Below, one piece after another: positions 25,938 to 33,927 of a stretch of DNA of 64,000 nucleotides. Position numbers and translations under genes: made by a program. The notes under the pieces are model-generated. The model was not told the origin of the DNA and made no database searches. It saw only the letters and a program-made list of their open reading frames with translations. The DNA comes from JBIKLM01 sp044375105. Its GTDB lineage: Bacteria; Planctomycetota; UBA1135; GCA-002686595. Within the stretch, counting starts at the first letter, position 1. Each line of letters begins with the position of its first letter. The stretch lies in assembly GCA_044375105.1 (NCBI GenBank), contig JBILNK010000001.1, positions 5,256 through 69,255 of the forward strand. Direction: 5' to 3'.

Positions 25938-27206
25938 ATGCTTCCCCCGCCGGCGCCCCTGCCGTGCCGCTTCCGCGCGCGCCCCGAGGACTTCGTGGTC
26001 GAGGAGCTGCCGGCCTTCGCGCCGAGCGGCGAGGGCCAGCACGCCTGGGTCTGGATCGAAAAGCTCGGACGCACCACCCCGGAGGTGGGCCAGCGCCTGG
26101 CCAAGTGGTGCGGGGTCGATGCGCGCGGGGTCGGCCATGCGGGCCTCAAGGATCGCCAGGCGCGCGCCCGCCAAGCGCTGACCCTGGACGGCGCGGACCC
26201 CGAGCGCCTGCGCGGCTTCGCCGAGCCCGGTCTCGCGGTGCTCGAAGTCGGCCGCACGCGCGCCAAGCTGCGCCCGGGCCAGAGCCGCGGCAACCGCTTC
26301 GAACTGTGCCTGCGAGGCCTTCACGGCGCCGACGCCGCCGAGCTCGGGCGACGCCTGGAGCTGGCCGCCGAGCGGGGCTTCGCCAACCGCTTCGGCCCCC
26401 AGCGCCTCGGCCCCGGGGAACGGCACGGGCACCTGGCCCTGGCCTGGCTGCGCGGCGATCTGCCCCTGGCGCTCGAGTGGCTCCTGGCGCGGCCCCAGAG
26501 CGGCGAGTTCGGCGCCCTGCGGGAAGCCCGTGAGCTGGCCGCTGCTGGGCAATTCCGGGAGGCCGCCGAGCGCTTCCCGCGCGAGTACGCCGCGGAAGCC
26601 CGTGCGGCGCGGGCACGGGCCGCCGACCCCGACCGGCCCCTGGCGGCGCTGATGAGCTTGCCCCCGCCCCAGCGGCGCCTGCTGCTCGAAGCCGGCCAGG
26701 CGCTGCTGTTCAACGACTGGCTGGACCGGCGCGGGCCGGACCTCGCGCGGCTGGTCGAAGGGGACGTCTGCCAGCGCACGGGCTCGCGCGGCCCCTTCCT
26801 GGCCCTGGAACTGGGCCGCGAACAGCCGCGCTCGACGGCCTTCGAGATCAGCGCCTGCGGGCCCCTGTTCGGCGCCGACCTGTTCCCCGCCAGCGCCGCC
26901 GCCCTGGAGCTCGAGCGCGAGCTGCTGGCCGCCCGCGGGCTCTCCTTCGAGGCCTTCGAGCGCGCGCCGGGGGCCTCGCTGGGAGGCGATCGCCGGCCCG
27001 GCCGCCTGCGGCCGGTCGCAGCCCGCCTGGGGCCGCCGGGCGAGGACGACCTGGGGCCGCGGCGCCTGCTGGCTTTCGAGCTGTCGCCGGGCGCCTTCGC
27101 CACCGCGCTGCTGGCGGAGCTGACCTGCGGCGCCGCGCTGGATCTGGGCGGCCGTGCGCAGGCCCAAGAATCCAAAGCCCCGGCGCCCCCGGAATCCGCG
27201 CCGTAA
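25938..27206 (+). CDS. truD: tRNA pseudouridine(13) synthase TruD
   Basis: TruD converts U13 of certain tRNAs to pseudouridine. The ATG at 25938 gives 422 aa. Motif I GHAGLKDR (66-73) carries the catalytic D72, and the family motif NRFGPQRLG is at 150-158. The N-terminus FRARPEDFVVEELPAF is typical. The product is longer than E. coli TruD (349 aa); the TruD-specific insertion domain appears present and the last 25 residues are a Pro/Ala-rich tail. The gene acpS follows 39 nt downstream, likely in one transcript. Confidence 0.95.
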   Translation: MLPPPAPLPCRFRARPEDFVVEELPAFAPSGEGQHAWVWIEKLGRTTPEVGQRLAKWCGVDARGVGHAGLKDRQARARQALTLDGADPERLRGFAEPGLAVLEVGRTRAKLRPGQSRGNRFELCLRGLHGADAAELGRRLELAAERGFANRFGPQRLGPGERHGHLALAWLRGDLPLALEWLLARPQSGEFGALREARELAAAGQFREAAERFPREYAAEARAARARAADPDRPLAALMSLPPPQRRLLLEAGQALLFNDWLDRRGPDLARLVEGDVCQRTGSRGPFLALELGREQPRSTAFEISACGPLFGADLFPASAAALELERELLAARGLSFEAFERAPGASLGGDRRPGRLRPVAARLGPPGEDDLGPRRLLAFELSPGAFATALLAELTCGAALDLGGRAQAQESKAPAPPESAP

Positions 27207-27245
27207 GCCCTCGCTCCCCCACCTGCCCCCCCACCCAAGCCGCCC

Positions 27246-27653
27246 ATGAGCGTGGTCGCCATCGGACTCGACCTGTGCCAGATCGCGCGCGTCCAGGCGA
27301 CGCTCGACCGCTACGGCGAGCACTTCATCGGGCGCGTTTTCACCGCCGCCGAGCAGCGCTATTGCGAGGCCCGCCCGCGCGCGCGCGCCAGCCACTATGC
27401 CGGACGCTTCGCGGTCAAAGAGGCGATCATGAAGGTGCTCGGCACCGGCTGGCGGCAGGGCGTGCGCTTCGTGGACATCGAGGTGGTGCGGGCGCCCGGA
27501 GCGGCGCCCGAAGTGCGCCTCCACGGCCGTTCGGCGGAGCACGCCCGCGCGCGCGGAATCCAGCGCATCCTGATCACGATCACCCACGACGCGGGCACCG
27601 CCGCGGCGGTGGCGATCGGGGTCAGCGATGGGGCCCCCGAAACTCCCCGCTGA
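27246..27653 (+). CDS. acpS: Holo-[acyl-carrier-protein] synthase
   Basis: AcpS transfers phosphopantetheine from CoA to the acyl carrier protein for fatty acid synthesis. The 135-aa product has both signatures: GLDLCQIARV with D9, and RFAVKEAIMKVLG with E59, the residues that bind Mg2+. Length is slightly over the usual 120-130, with a short polar tail. It follows truD by 39 nt; the start ATG is preceded by a C-rich run rather than a Shine-Dalgarno. It converges on mntP. Confidence 0.95.
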   Translation: MSVVAIGLDLCQIARVQATLDRYGEHFIGRVFTAAEQRYCEARPRARASHYAGRFAVKEAIMKVLGTGWRQGVRFVDIEVVRAPGAAPEVRLHGRSAEHARARGIQRILITITHDAGTAAAVAIGVSDGAPETPR

Positions 27654-27698
27654 GCCGCGGGCAGGCGACAGCCGGTCAGGCCCGCGAGCCCGCCGCGC

Positions 27699-28256
27699 TC
27701 ACCACAATCCGGTGTGCTCGGCGACCAAGCCGAAGCCGATGGCGATCAGCACCACGCCGCCCAGGCGCTCGGCCCGCTGGGCGAAGCGGGTGCCGAGCCG
27801 CCCGGCGAGCCAGACCGCCGGCGCGCACAGGCCCAGGGTCACCAGGGACACCGCGCAGGCGCCGCGCCACAGCTCGACCTCCAGCAGGGCCAAGCCCATG
27901 CCGGCCACCAGCGCGTCCACGCCCGTGGCGAGGCTCAGCATCAGCAGCGCCCCTAGGGACAGTTGGCGCCGGAGGGCCTCCGGAGGCGCCCCGCCCTGCC
28001 GCCACAGCCGCACGCCCAGCAGGGCCAGCAGCCCGAAAGCGATCCAATGGTCGTAGGCCTCGATGCGACCGCGCAGGACGCTGGCCAGGGCGTGCCCCAG
28101 GGCACACAAAACGCCCTGACCCAGGGCGAAGATCGGCGGCAACCGCCACAGGGAGGCCCGCTGGGCGGGCGCGCTGGCCAGGCCCGCGCTGGCGGCCACG
28201 GCCGCCGAATCGATAGACAGCGCCAAGGCCAGGATCAAGAGCGCCAGGTCGCTCAT
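27699..28256 (-). CDS. mntP: Manganese efflux pump MntP (YebN/DUF204 family)
   Basis: The 185-aa product consists of six hydrophobic helices. Two family signatures with intramembrane Asp are present: LSIDSAAVAASAG (D16) and LATGVDALVAGMGLA. This matches MntP-type Mn2+ exporters of the inner membrane, which protect against manganese excess. The ATG at 28256 is used; a GTG one codon upstream is possible. I do not recognise a yybP-ykoY manganese riboswitch upstream. cyaY lies 118 nt upstream on the same strand. Confidence 0.9.
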   Translation of the reverse strand: MSDLALLILALALSIDSAAVAASAGLASAPAQRASLWRLPPIFALGQGVLCALGHALASVLRGRIEAYDHWIAFGLLALLGVRLWRQGGAPPEALRRQLSLGALLMLSLATGVDALVAGMGLALLEVELWRGACAVSLVTLGLCAPAVWLAGRLGTRFAQRAERLGGVVLIAIGFGLVAEHTGLW

Positions 28257-28374
28257 CACGCCCTGCGCTGGAGCGGGACTACGGAACGTTCGCGAGGGCT
28301 CAAGGCCCGCTCACCGAAGCCAGTGGAGGCCAGCAGCCGGTGCTGGGGCGTCCAGGGCCTTGACGATGCACGGC

Positions 28375-28710
28375 TCACCGGCCGACCCGCACCGCCCGCC
28401 CAAGCTTTTCGGAGACCACCCGGGAGAGATTTTCGAGCAACTCGTGGCCGTCGCGGTCGTCGCGCCAGTGTCGCCCATCCCAGTCGTAGTGCCAGGCGCG
28501 CACTCCGGCCGCCAGCCACATCTGGTGGTTGCCGCCCTGGCGGTTCAGGACGAACACCTTGCCGTCGGCGAATTCGAGCTTGAGGACCCCGTCCGCGGCC
28601 CGGTAATCGAGCTCGTCCGGGTCGAAGTCCTCCAGCCAGGCCTCGACCCGCCGCAGGCAATCCGCGGCCAACTGGGAGAAGCGCGCTTCGTCGAGTTCTT
28701 GGCGGGGCAT
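28375..28710 (-). CDS. cyaY: Iron donor protein CyaY (bacterial frataxin)
   Basis: The 111-aa product has the acidic first helix and strand region expected of frataxin (EAWLEDFDPDELDYRAADGV), the strand GKVFVLNRQGGNHQMWLA with the invariant Gln and Trp, and a C-terminal FHYD-like AWHYDWDGRHWRDDRDG. CyaY binds iron and modulates cysteine desulfurase during Fe-S cluster assembly. A cysteine desulfurase is present in the window (3870-5060) but not linked. Its start overlaps on the opposite strand the first possible start of the GGDEF-EAL frame. Length is normal for the family. Confidence 0.92.
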   Translation of the reverse strand: MPRQELDEARFSQLAADCLRRVEAWLEDFDPDELDYRAADGVLKLEFADGKVFVLNRQGGNHQMWLAAGVRAWHYDWDGRHWRDDRDGHELLENLSRVVSEKLGRAVRVGR

Positions 28711-28828
28711 GGCTGAGGTTGTTGAGGTCTGTCCCGCCCCCATTTTGGGATTCCGGGGGCTGGGGAACCAGGAGCTGCCCCGGGATCTTGACCTCGAATG
28801 CCCCCTTCGGGCCTCTAGGTGGACAGCC

Positions 28829-30589
28829 ATGCCCAATTCCGACCGGCCTCCGCGCACCGCCCGAGCGAGCCTCCCCCGGCGACTGGCCCTGGTGGGCGGC
28901 AGCCCGGTCCAGCGGGAGCGCCTCGAGAAGGCGCTCAAGGCCAGCCGGCTGGCGACCTTCGAAGTCGAACAGCGCGAGCTCGAGGGCCCCTTCGGAGCCC
29001 AGTCCCTGCGGCCCGACGGCTGCGACTCCCTGGTGCTGCTGGCGGAGACCACCACCCAGGCCCTGATGCGCCTGCGCGAGCTGCAGGGCCTCAACCTGCC
29101 GCTGGTGTTGTTGCTCGACCAGTTCGACCCCGCTTCGGTCGAGCTGCTGCGCCGCGAGGGCGCCAGCGAGGTGCTCGATCGCCGCCACGTCGAGCTGCCG
29201 GACCTGGGCCTCTTGGAGCGCTGCATCGAATGGGCCGTCGAGCGCCAGAGCCTGTCCACCGACCTGCGGCGCGCGCGCGAACTCTCGGTGCACCTGGCCC
29301 ACCACGACACGCTCACGGATCTGCCCAACCGGCAGTTCTTCCGCGCCCGCCTGCGCCAACTGATTGCCCAGGCCGAGCGCAGCCATGGACAACTGGCGAT
29401 CCTGTTCCTCGACCTCGATCGCTTCAAGCAGATCAACGACACCCTGGGGCACGTGGTCGGGGACCGGCTGATCCAGGAGGTGGCGCGGCGCATCCAGGGC
29501 TGCATCCGCAGCGCGGATTCGGCGTCGCGCTGCGGCGGCGACGAGTTCAACCTGATCCTGTCCGACGTGCGCCGGGGGCAGGATGCCGCGCGCGTCGCCA
29601 AGAAGATCGCCCAGTCGATCGCCGAGCCGATGCACATCGACGGCCACGAGCTGTTCAGCTCGTGTTCGATCGGCATCAGCCTGTTCCCCATGGACGGGCA
29701 CGACGTCGACACCCTGGTGCGCAACGCGGACGTGGCCATGTATCAGGCCAAGTCCGAAGGCGGCGGCAAATTCCGCTTCTTCATGCCGCAGATGACCGAT
29801 CGAGCGGTGGAGCGCTTGGCGCTGGAGCACTCTCTGCGCCAAGCCATCGAGCGGCAGGAACTCGTGCTGCACTATCAGCCGCGGGTCGAGCTGGCTAGCG
29901 ATCGGATCGTCGGTTTCGAAGCCTTGGTGCGCTGGAACCATCCCGACCTGGGCCTGATCTATCCCGACGAGTTCATCCCCGTGGCCGAGGAGACCGGGCT
30001 GATCGCGCCCCTGGGCGAATGGGTGGCGCGCGAGGCCTGCGCCCAGCTGGTGCGCTGGCGCTCCCAGGGATTCGCCATCGATTCCATGGCGGTCAACGTC
30101 TCGGCGCGCCAATTCCGCCAGCGCATGCCGATCGAGCTGGTGCACGGCGCCCTCGAGGAGTCCGGGCTGGAAGCGCGGCACCTCGAGATCGAGATCACCG
30201 AGAGCGCCGTGATGCAGGACGCGCGCCAGGCCTTGGAAACCCTCGAGGAGCTGCGCCAGATCGGGGTGCGCGTGGCGATCGACGACTTCGGCACCGGCCA
30301 GTCCTCGCTGGCCTATCTGAAGCGGTTTCCGCTGACCAAGCTAAAGATCGACAAGGCCTTCATCCGCACGCTGCTGACCGACCCCCGCGATGCTGCCATC
30401 ACGCGGGCGATCATCGCCATGGCCCATTCCCTCGGTCTGGTGGCCTGCGCCGAGGGTGTCGAGACACGCAAGCAGCTCGATTTCCTGCGGGATCCAGGTT
30501 GCGACGAGGTGCAGGGCTACGTCTACTCGCCGCCCCTGCCCGTGGAACGCGCCACCCGCCTGCTGGCCGGCAGCGAGCACCTGGGGTGA
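28829..30589 (+). CDS. GGDEF-EAL cyclic-di-GMP signalling protein with a receiver-like N-terminus
   Basis: The ATG at 28829 gives 586 aa. Residues about 17-150 resemble a receiver domain (LALVGGSPVQRERLEKALK, LVLLLDQFD) but lack a clear acidic triad. The GGDEF domain has CGGDEF at 235-240 and the inhibitory RxxD site RSAD five residues before GGDEF. The EAL domain has FEALVRW (E364-L366), NVSARQF, EITES, DDFGTG, KIDKAFI and EGVET, so both cyclase and phosphodiesterase sites look intact. There are no membrane helices. A start at 28709 would overlap the cyaY start region and is less likely. Partner regulators are not nearby. Confidence 0.93.
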   Translation: MPNSDRPPRTARASLPRRLALVGGSPVQRERLEKALKASRLATFEVEQRELEGPFGAQSLRPDGCDSLVLLAETTTQALMRLRELQGLNLPLVLLLDQFDPASVELLRREGASEVLDRRHVELPDLGLLERCIEWAVERQSLSTDLRRARELSVHLAHHDTLTDLPNRQFFRARLRQLIAQAERSHGQLAILFLDLDRFKQINDTLGHVVGDRLIQEVARRIQGCIRSADSASRCGGDEFNLILSDVRRGQDAARVAKKIAQSIAEPMHIDGHELFSSCSIGISLFPMDGHDVDTLVRNADVAMYQAKSEGGGKFRFFMPQMTDRAVERLALEHSLRQAIERQELVLHYQPRVELASDRIVGFEALVRWNHPDLGLIYPDEFIPVAEETGLIAPLGEWVAREACAQLVRWRSQGFAIDSMAVNVSARQFRQRMPIELVHGALEESGLEARHLEIEITESAVMQDARQALETLEELRQIGVRVAIDDFGTGQSSLAYLKRFPLTKLKIDKAFIRTLLTDPRDAAITRAIIAMAHSLGLVACAEGVETRKQLDFLRDPGCDEVQGYVYSPPLPVERATRLLAGSEHLG

Positions 30590-30635
30590 TGCTGGGCCGC
30601 CATCCGACGAGCGGAGGCGGCCCAGACCCGTCCCC

Positions 30636-33506
30636 TCACTGCAGGCGCGTGCGGACCGCGACCGCGCGCGTCCCGGAGCTCGGCGCCGACTGGTCGGTGT
30701 CCCGGAGTGTCAGCACGCCCACGTCCTGGGTCAGGCTGAAGTCATAGCTGCGCACCTCGCCGGTGCTCGAGATGGCCGCGAACAGGCTGCCGTTGGCCCC
30801 GTCGATCGCCAGGCTCCGCGGCGCCACCTGGATGCTCTGCTCGGCGAACAGGAACACGGTGCCGTTCACGATGGCATCGTTCGGGTTCAGGTTGATCAGG
30901 AAGCGGTTGATCTCCAGGCTGCCCTCGCAAGCCACGTACAAGACCCGGCCGCCGCGCTCGAAGCGCAGGTCGACCGGTTGGTTGCCCTGGACCAGGGTCA
31001 CGGGCCCGCCGCCGGCCTCGAGGATGTCGCTCAGGGCGCCGCTGACCGGGTCGATGGCGTAGGCCGAGAGGCTGTTGCTGGAGAAGCTGGCCACGTAGGC
31101 GAACCGGCCGGTCGGATCGACCGTGACGGCCCAGGGGCCCGTGCCCGCGGCGAGCGGCGCTGCGATCGAAGTCAAGGCGCCCGTGCTCGGATTGATCGAG
31201 TACTGCCCGATGGTGTTGCTGATCGAGTTGGCCACGTAGAAGAAGCGCCCCGTGGGGTCGATCGCTCCGCCGCGGGCGGTGTCCCCGGCGGCGGCCGCCA
31301 AGCCCTGTCCCAGGTTGCCGCTCGCATCGAGCGGGTAGCTGATCACCTGGCTCTCCTGTACCAGCGGGCGAGTCACGATCAGGAATCGCCCGGAGGGATC
31401 GATGGCCGCGCTCCAAGCGCCGCCCGCTCCGGCGGCTCCCGCCAGGGCCAGGTCGATCGCCACCGGAGGCGTGATCAGGTTGCCGTTCGGGGCGATGTCG
31501 TAGACCAGGATGTCCTGCCCGATCGTGTCCTGGTTGTTGATCACGTAGGCCTTGTCCAGCCGCGGGTGGACCACGATCGAGTTGGGCCCGGCTCCCGCGG
31601 CGACCGTGGCGGGGTTCTTGGGGCTGAGCGTGGCAGGCGCCGGGGTGAAGCTGTACTGGGCCAGGTCGGTGTTTAAGAAGTTGGCCGCATAGACGCTGTC
31701 GCTGGAGTAGATCGGCGCATCGGTGCCGTTGACGACCACCACATCGGCCGGCAAGGCGCGGACGCGCTGTCGATCGGTGGGCGATTCGCTGGGGGCCACG
31801 GGGGTCAGGACACCGAAGTTGGCCGCATCGACGCTGGCGCTGGAGATCGCCGCTTCGCCCTGGAAGACCACGAAGCAGAAGCTGTCGGTATCGGTCCGCG
31901 CGATCGCCACGGGATCGGCGCCCACATAGAAAGGCACAGAATCGAGCGGGATCGTGACCGCGCCGCCCCCCAGGACGCCGAGGCGCTGGACACGCCCCAG
32001 AGTCGTGTTGAGCGCGTACAGCGTGCGGTTGCCGTTGCTGAATTGCACCGCATCGAGGCGGGAGATGGATCCGTTGACGTCGGTCACCGCGATCCCGGCG
32101 GTGATCGCACCGCTGGCCGGGTTGATCGTATAGGGGATGACCTGGTTGCCGCCGGCGCCACAGCCCACGTAGAGCATGCGATTGCCCGTGGAGGAGAGCA
32201 GGGTGTCGAGGGCCTGCGGAGAATTGGCCGAGCTGAACAGCTGCTGACCGGACAAGGCGCCGGAAACGGCCACGGTCAGGGCCGCGATCTGGTCCGAGCC
32301 CCGGCAGGCGGCGTAGAGGAAACCCTCGTTGGGTTCGAGCGCCAGGGAGACGGGCTCTTGACCGGTCAGGGCGAAGGGACTGCCGGCGACCGGCGTCAGG
32401 ACGCCGTTGGCCGCCACGCTGAACACCGAGATGCTGTTCAGGCCGGTGTTGGCCACGAACAGGCGCGCCCGGGCACCGTCCAGCAGGAAATCGCTCGGCG
32501 CAGCGTTGAGGGGCAATCCGAAGGGGCTGCCGGCGATCGGGGTCAGCTGGCCGCTGACCGGATTGATCGAATAGACCTCGACCTGGTTTTCGGTCTGGTC
32601 GAGCACGAACAGCTCGTCGTGGCCGGCGCTGCGCTCGATGGCCACGGGCGTGCCGCTGAGCACCGCATAGCCGGCCGCCTGCAGCTTGCCGTTGACCGGA
32701 TTGAGGGTATTGATCGACACGGTCCCGTCGCCAGAGTTGGCGGTGTAGACGAAGCGCGGCGTGTCGAGCAGGCCGCCGCCGCCCCCGGAAGCCACCGAAA
32801 GCGACAGGCTGGCGGAGGTCTGTCCACCGATGCAATCCTGGGCGGTGACCGTGTAGCTGGCTGCGGCCGAAGCGGCGGTGGGCGTGCCCGAGATCACGCC
32901 GGTGGTGGCGGAGATGCTGAGACCTGCGGGCAGCGGCGGGCTGATCGACCAAGAGGTGATGTTGCCCGTGACCGCAGGCACGTTGGGCACGCTGGGCAGA
33001 CCGACGGTGTAGCTGGCCGGGTTGGTGGCATAGCTGAGCCCGGCGGGAAACGGCGGGATGGTGATCGCGATGCTGATCGTCTGCTGGACTGATCCCGCGG
33101 CGTTCGAAGCCACCACCAGGTAGTTGGCAGACGCGGTCACGGCCCCTGGAACCCCCACCAGGCTGCCGTCGCTCGCAAAGGACAGGCCGGCCGGCAAGGC
33201 CGGGGTCGAGCTCCAGTTGGTGATCGGCTGGTCGACCTGGGGAGCCGCCGTGTCGACGGTGGAGCAGGCCTGGAAGCTGAACACCGGGTTGCCGCCGGTC
33301 AGGGGGTCGTAGTCGAGAGCGGTCGGAGCGATCACGCTGTTGCTGCCGCTGCCGCCGCCGCAGGCCGAGAGGAGCAGGGCCAGGCAGCCCGTGACGAGGC
33401 CTACCCAGAGGCTGCGTCGTGCGCCGTCGAGGGCCCGGTCGGCGGATCGGAGAGTGGCCGCGGTGGCCGGCTCGGGGAGACGCAGGGCGGAGACAGCGTT
33501 CGACAT
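30636..33506 (-). CDS. Lipoprotein with Ig-like domains and a lactonase-like beta-propeller
   Basis: The ATG at 33506 gives 956 aa. Residues 32-49 form a hydrophobic stretch ending in lipobox LSAC (C49) followed by GGGSGS, typical of an outer-leaflet lipoprotein. About 65-250 contain two putative Ig domains of the He_PIG type (LPAGLSFASDGSLVGVPG, LPAGLSISATTGVISGTP). The rest is a long series of propeller blades resembling YncE/6-phosphogluconolactonase proteins (DPTGRFFYVANSISNTIG, DPSGRFLIVTR, DPTGRFAYVASFSSNSL). The number of blades exceeds seven, so there may be two propellers. The next gene upstream encodes a related propeller protein. Confidence 0.88.
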   Translation of the reverse strand: MSNAVSALRLPEPATAATLRSADRALDGARRSLWVGLVTGCLALLLSACGGGSGSNSVIAPTALDYDPLTGGNPVFSFQACSTVDTAAPQVDQPITNWSSTPALPAGLSFASDGSLVGVPGAVTASANYLVVASNAAGSVQQTISIAITIPPFPAGLSYATNPASYTVGLPSVPNVPAVTGNITSWSISPPLPAGLSISATTGVISGTPTAASAAASYTVTAQDCIGGQTSASLSLSVASGGGGGLLDTPRFVYTANSGDGTVSINTLNPVNGKLQAAGYAVLSGTPVAIERSAGHDELFVLDQTENQVEVYSINPVSGQLTPIAGSPFGLPLNAAPSDFLLDGARARLFVANTGLNSISVFSVAANGVLTPVAGSPFALTGQEPVSLALEPNEGFLYAACRGSDQIAALTVAVSGALSGQQLFSSANSPQALDTLLSSTGNRMLYVGCGAGGNQVIPYTINPASGAITAGIAVTDVNGSISRLDAVQFSNGNRTLYALNTTLGRVQRLGVLGGGAVTIPLDSVPFYVGADPVAIARTDTDSFCFVVFQGEAAISSASVDAANFGVLTPVAPSESPTDRQRVRALPADVVVVNGTDAPIYSSDSVYAANFLNTDLAQYSFTPAPATLSPKNPATVAAGAGPNSIVVHPRLDKAYVINNQDTIGQDILVYDIAPNGNLITPPVAIDLALAGAAGAGGAWSAAIDPSGRFLIVTRPLVQESQVISYPLDASGNLGQGLAAAAGDTARGGAIDPTGRFFYVANSISNTIGQYSINPSTGALTSIAAPLAAGTGPWAVTVDPTGRFAYVASFSSNSLSAYAIDPVSGALSDILEAGGGPVTLVQGNQPVDLRFERGGRVLYVACEGSLEINRFLINLNPNDAIVNGTVFLFAEQSIQVAPRSLAIDGANGSLFAAISSTGEVRSYDFSLTQDVGVLTLRDTDQSAPSSGTRAVAVRTRLQ

Positions 33507-33927
33507 GGCTTGGATCGGCGCCGAGCGAAGGGATCCAGCCCGCGGCACCGCTGCATCCAGGCTGGCCAAGCATGGTCCCGATCGCAGCGCGGGCCGGTCA
33601 ATCGGCGAGTCGCTTTTCGAGCTTCGAAGGCTGCCGGCCCGCCAGGAGGTGCCCCGATCAGGCTCCCGAGAGGTGCTGACTCAGCGGTGGGCCGAGGCTG
33701 GCCAGGGGGCCCGTCCCGCAGGCAGGCGATCCGAGGGCCCGCATGCGAACCGAAGCGGATCCGTCGCCGCCCCCCAACTGCCCGGGGCGTCGCGGTGGTC
33801 GCCGCCCGAGGGCGGCGCAGGTCCCGTGGATCGCACCCCCATGGTTCGGCAAGGTGGCTCGCGGAGCCGCCGACCGAAACGGCCCCTGGGGACCCGGTCG
33901 CCCACGGATCCGCGCCGGCGCCGGGGA
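33507..33927. other. Intergenic between two beta-propeller genes, 421 nt
   Basis: No gene is seen on either strand. No hairpin with a T-run and no convincing promoter for the downstream lipoprotein gene could be identified; one TTGACC-like hexamer upstream has no -10 partner at proper spacing. Confidence 0.4.
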
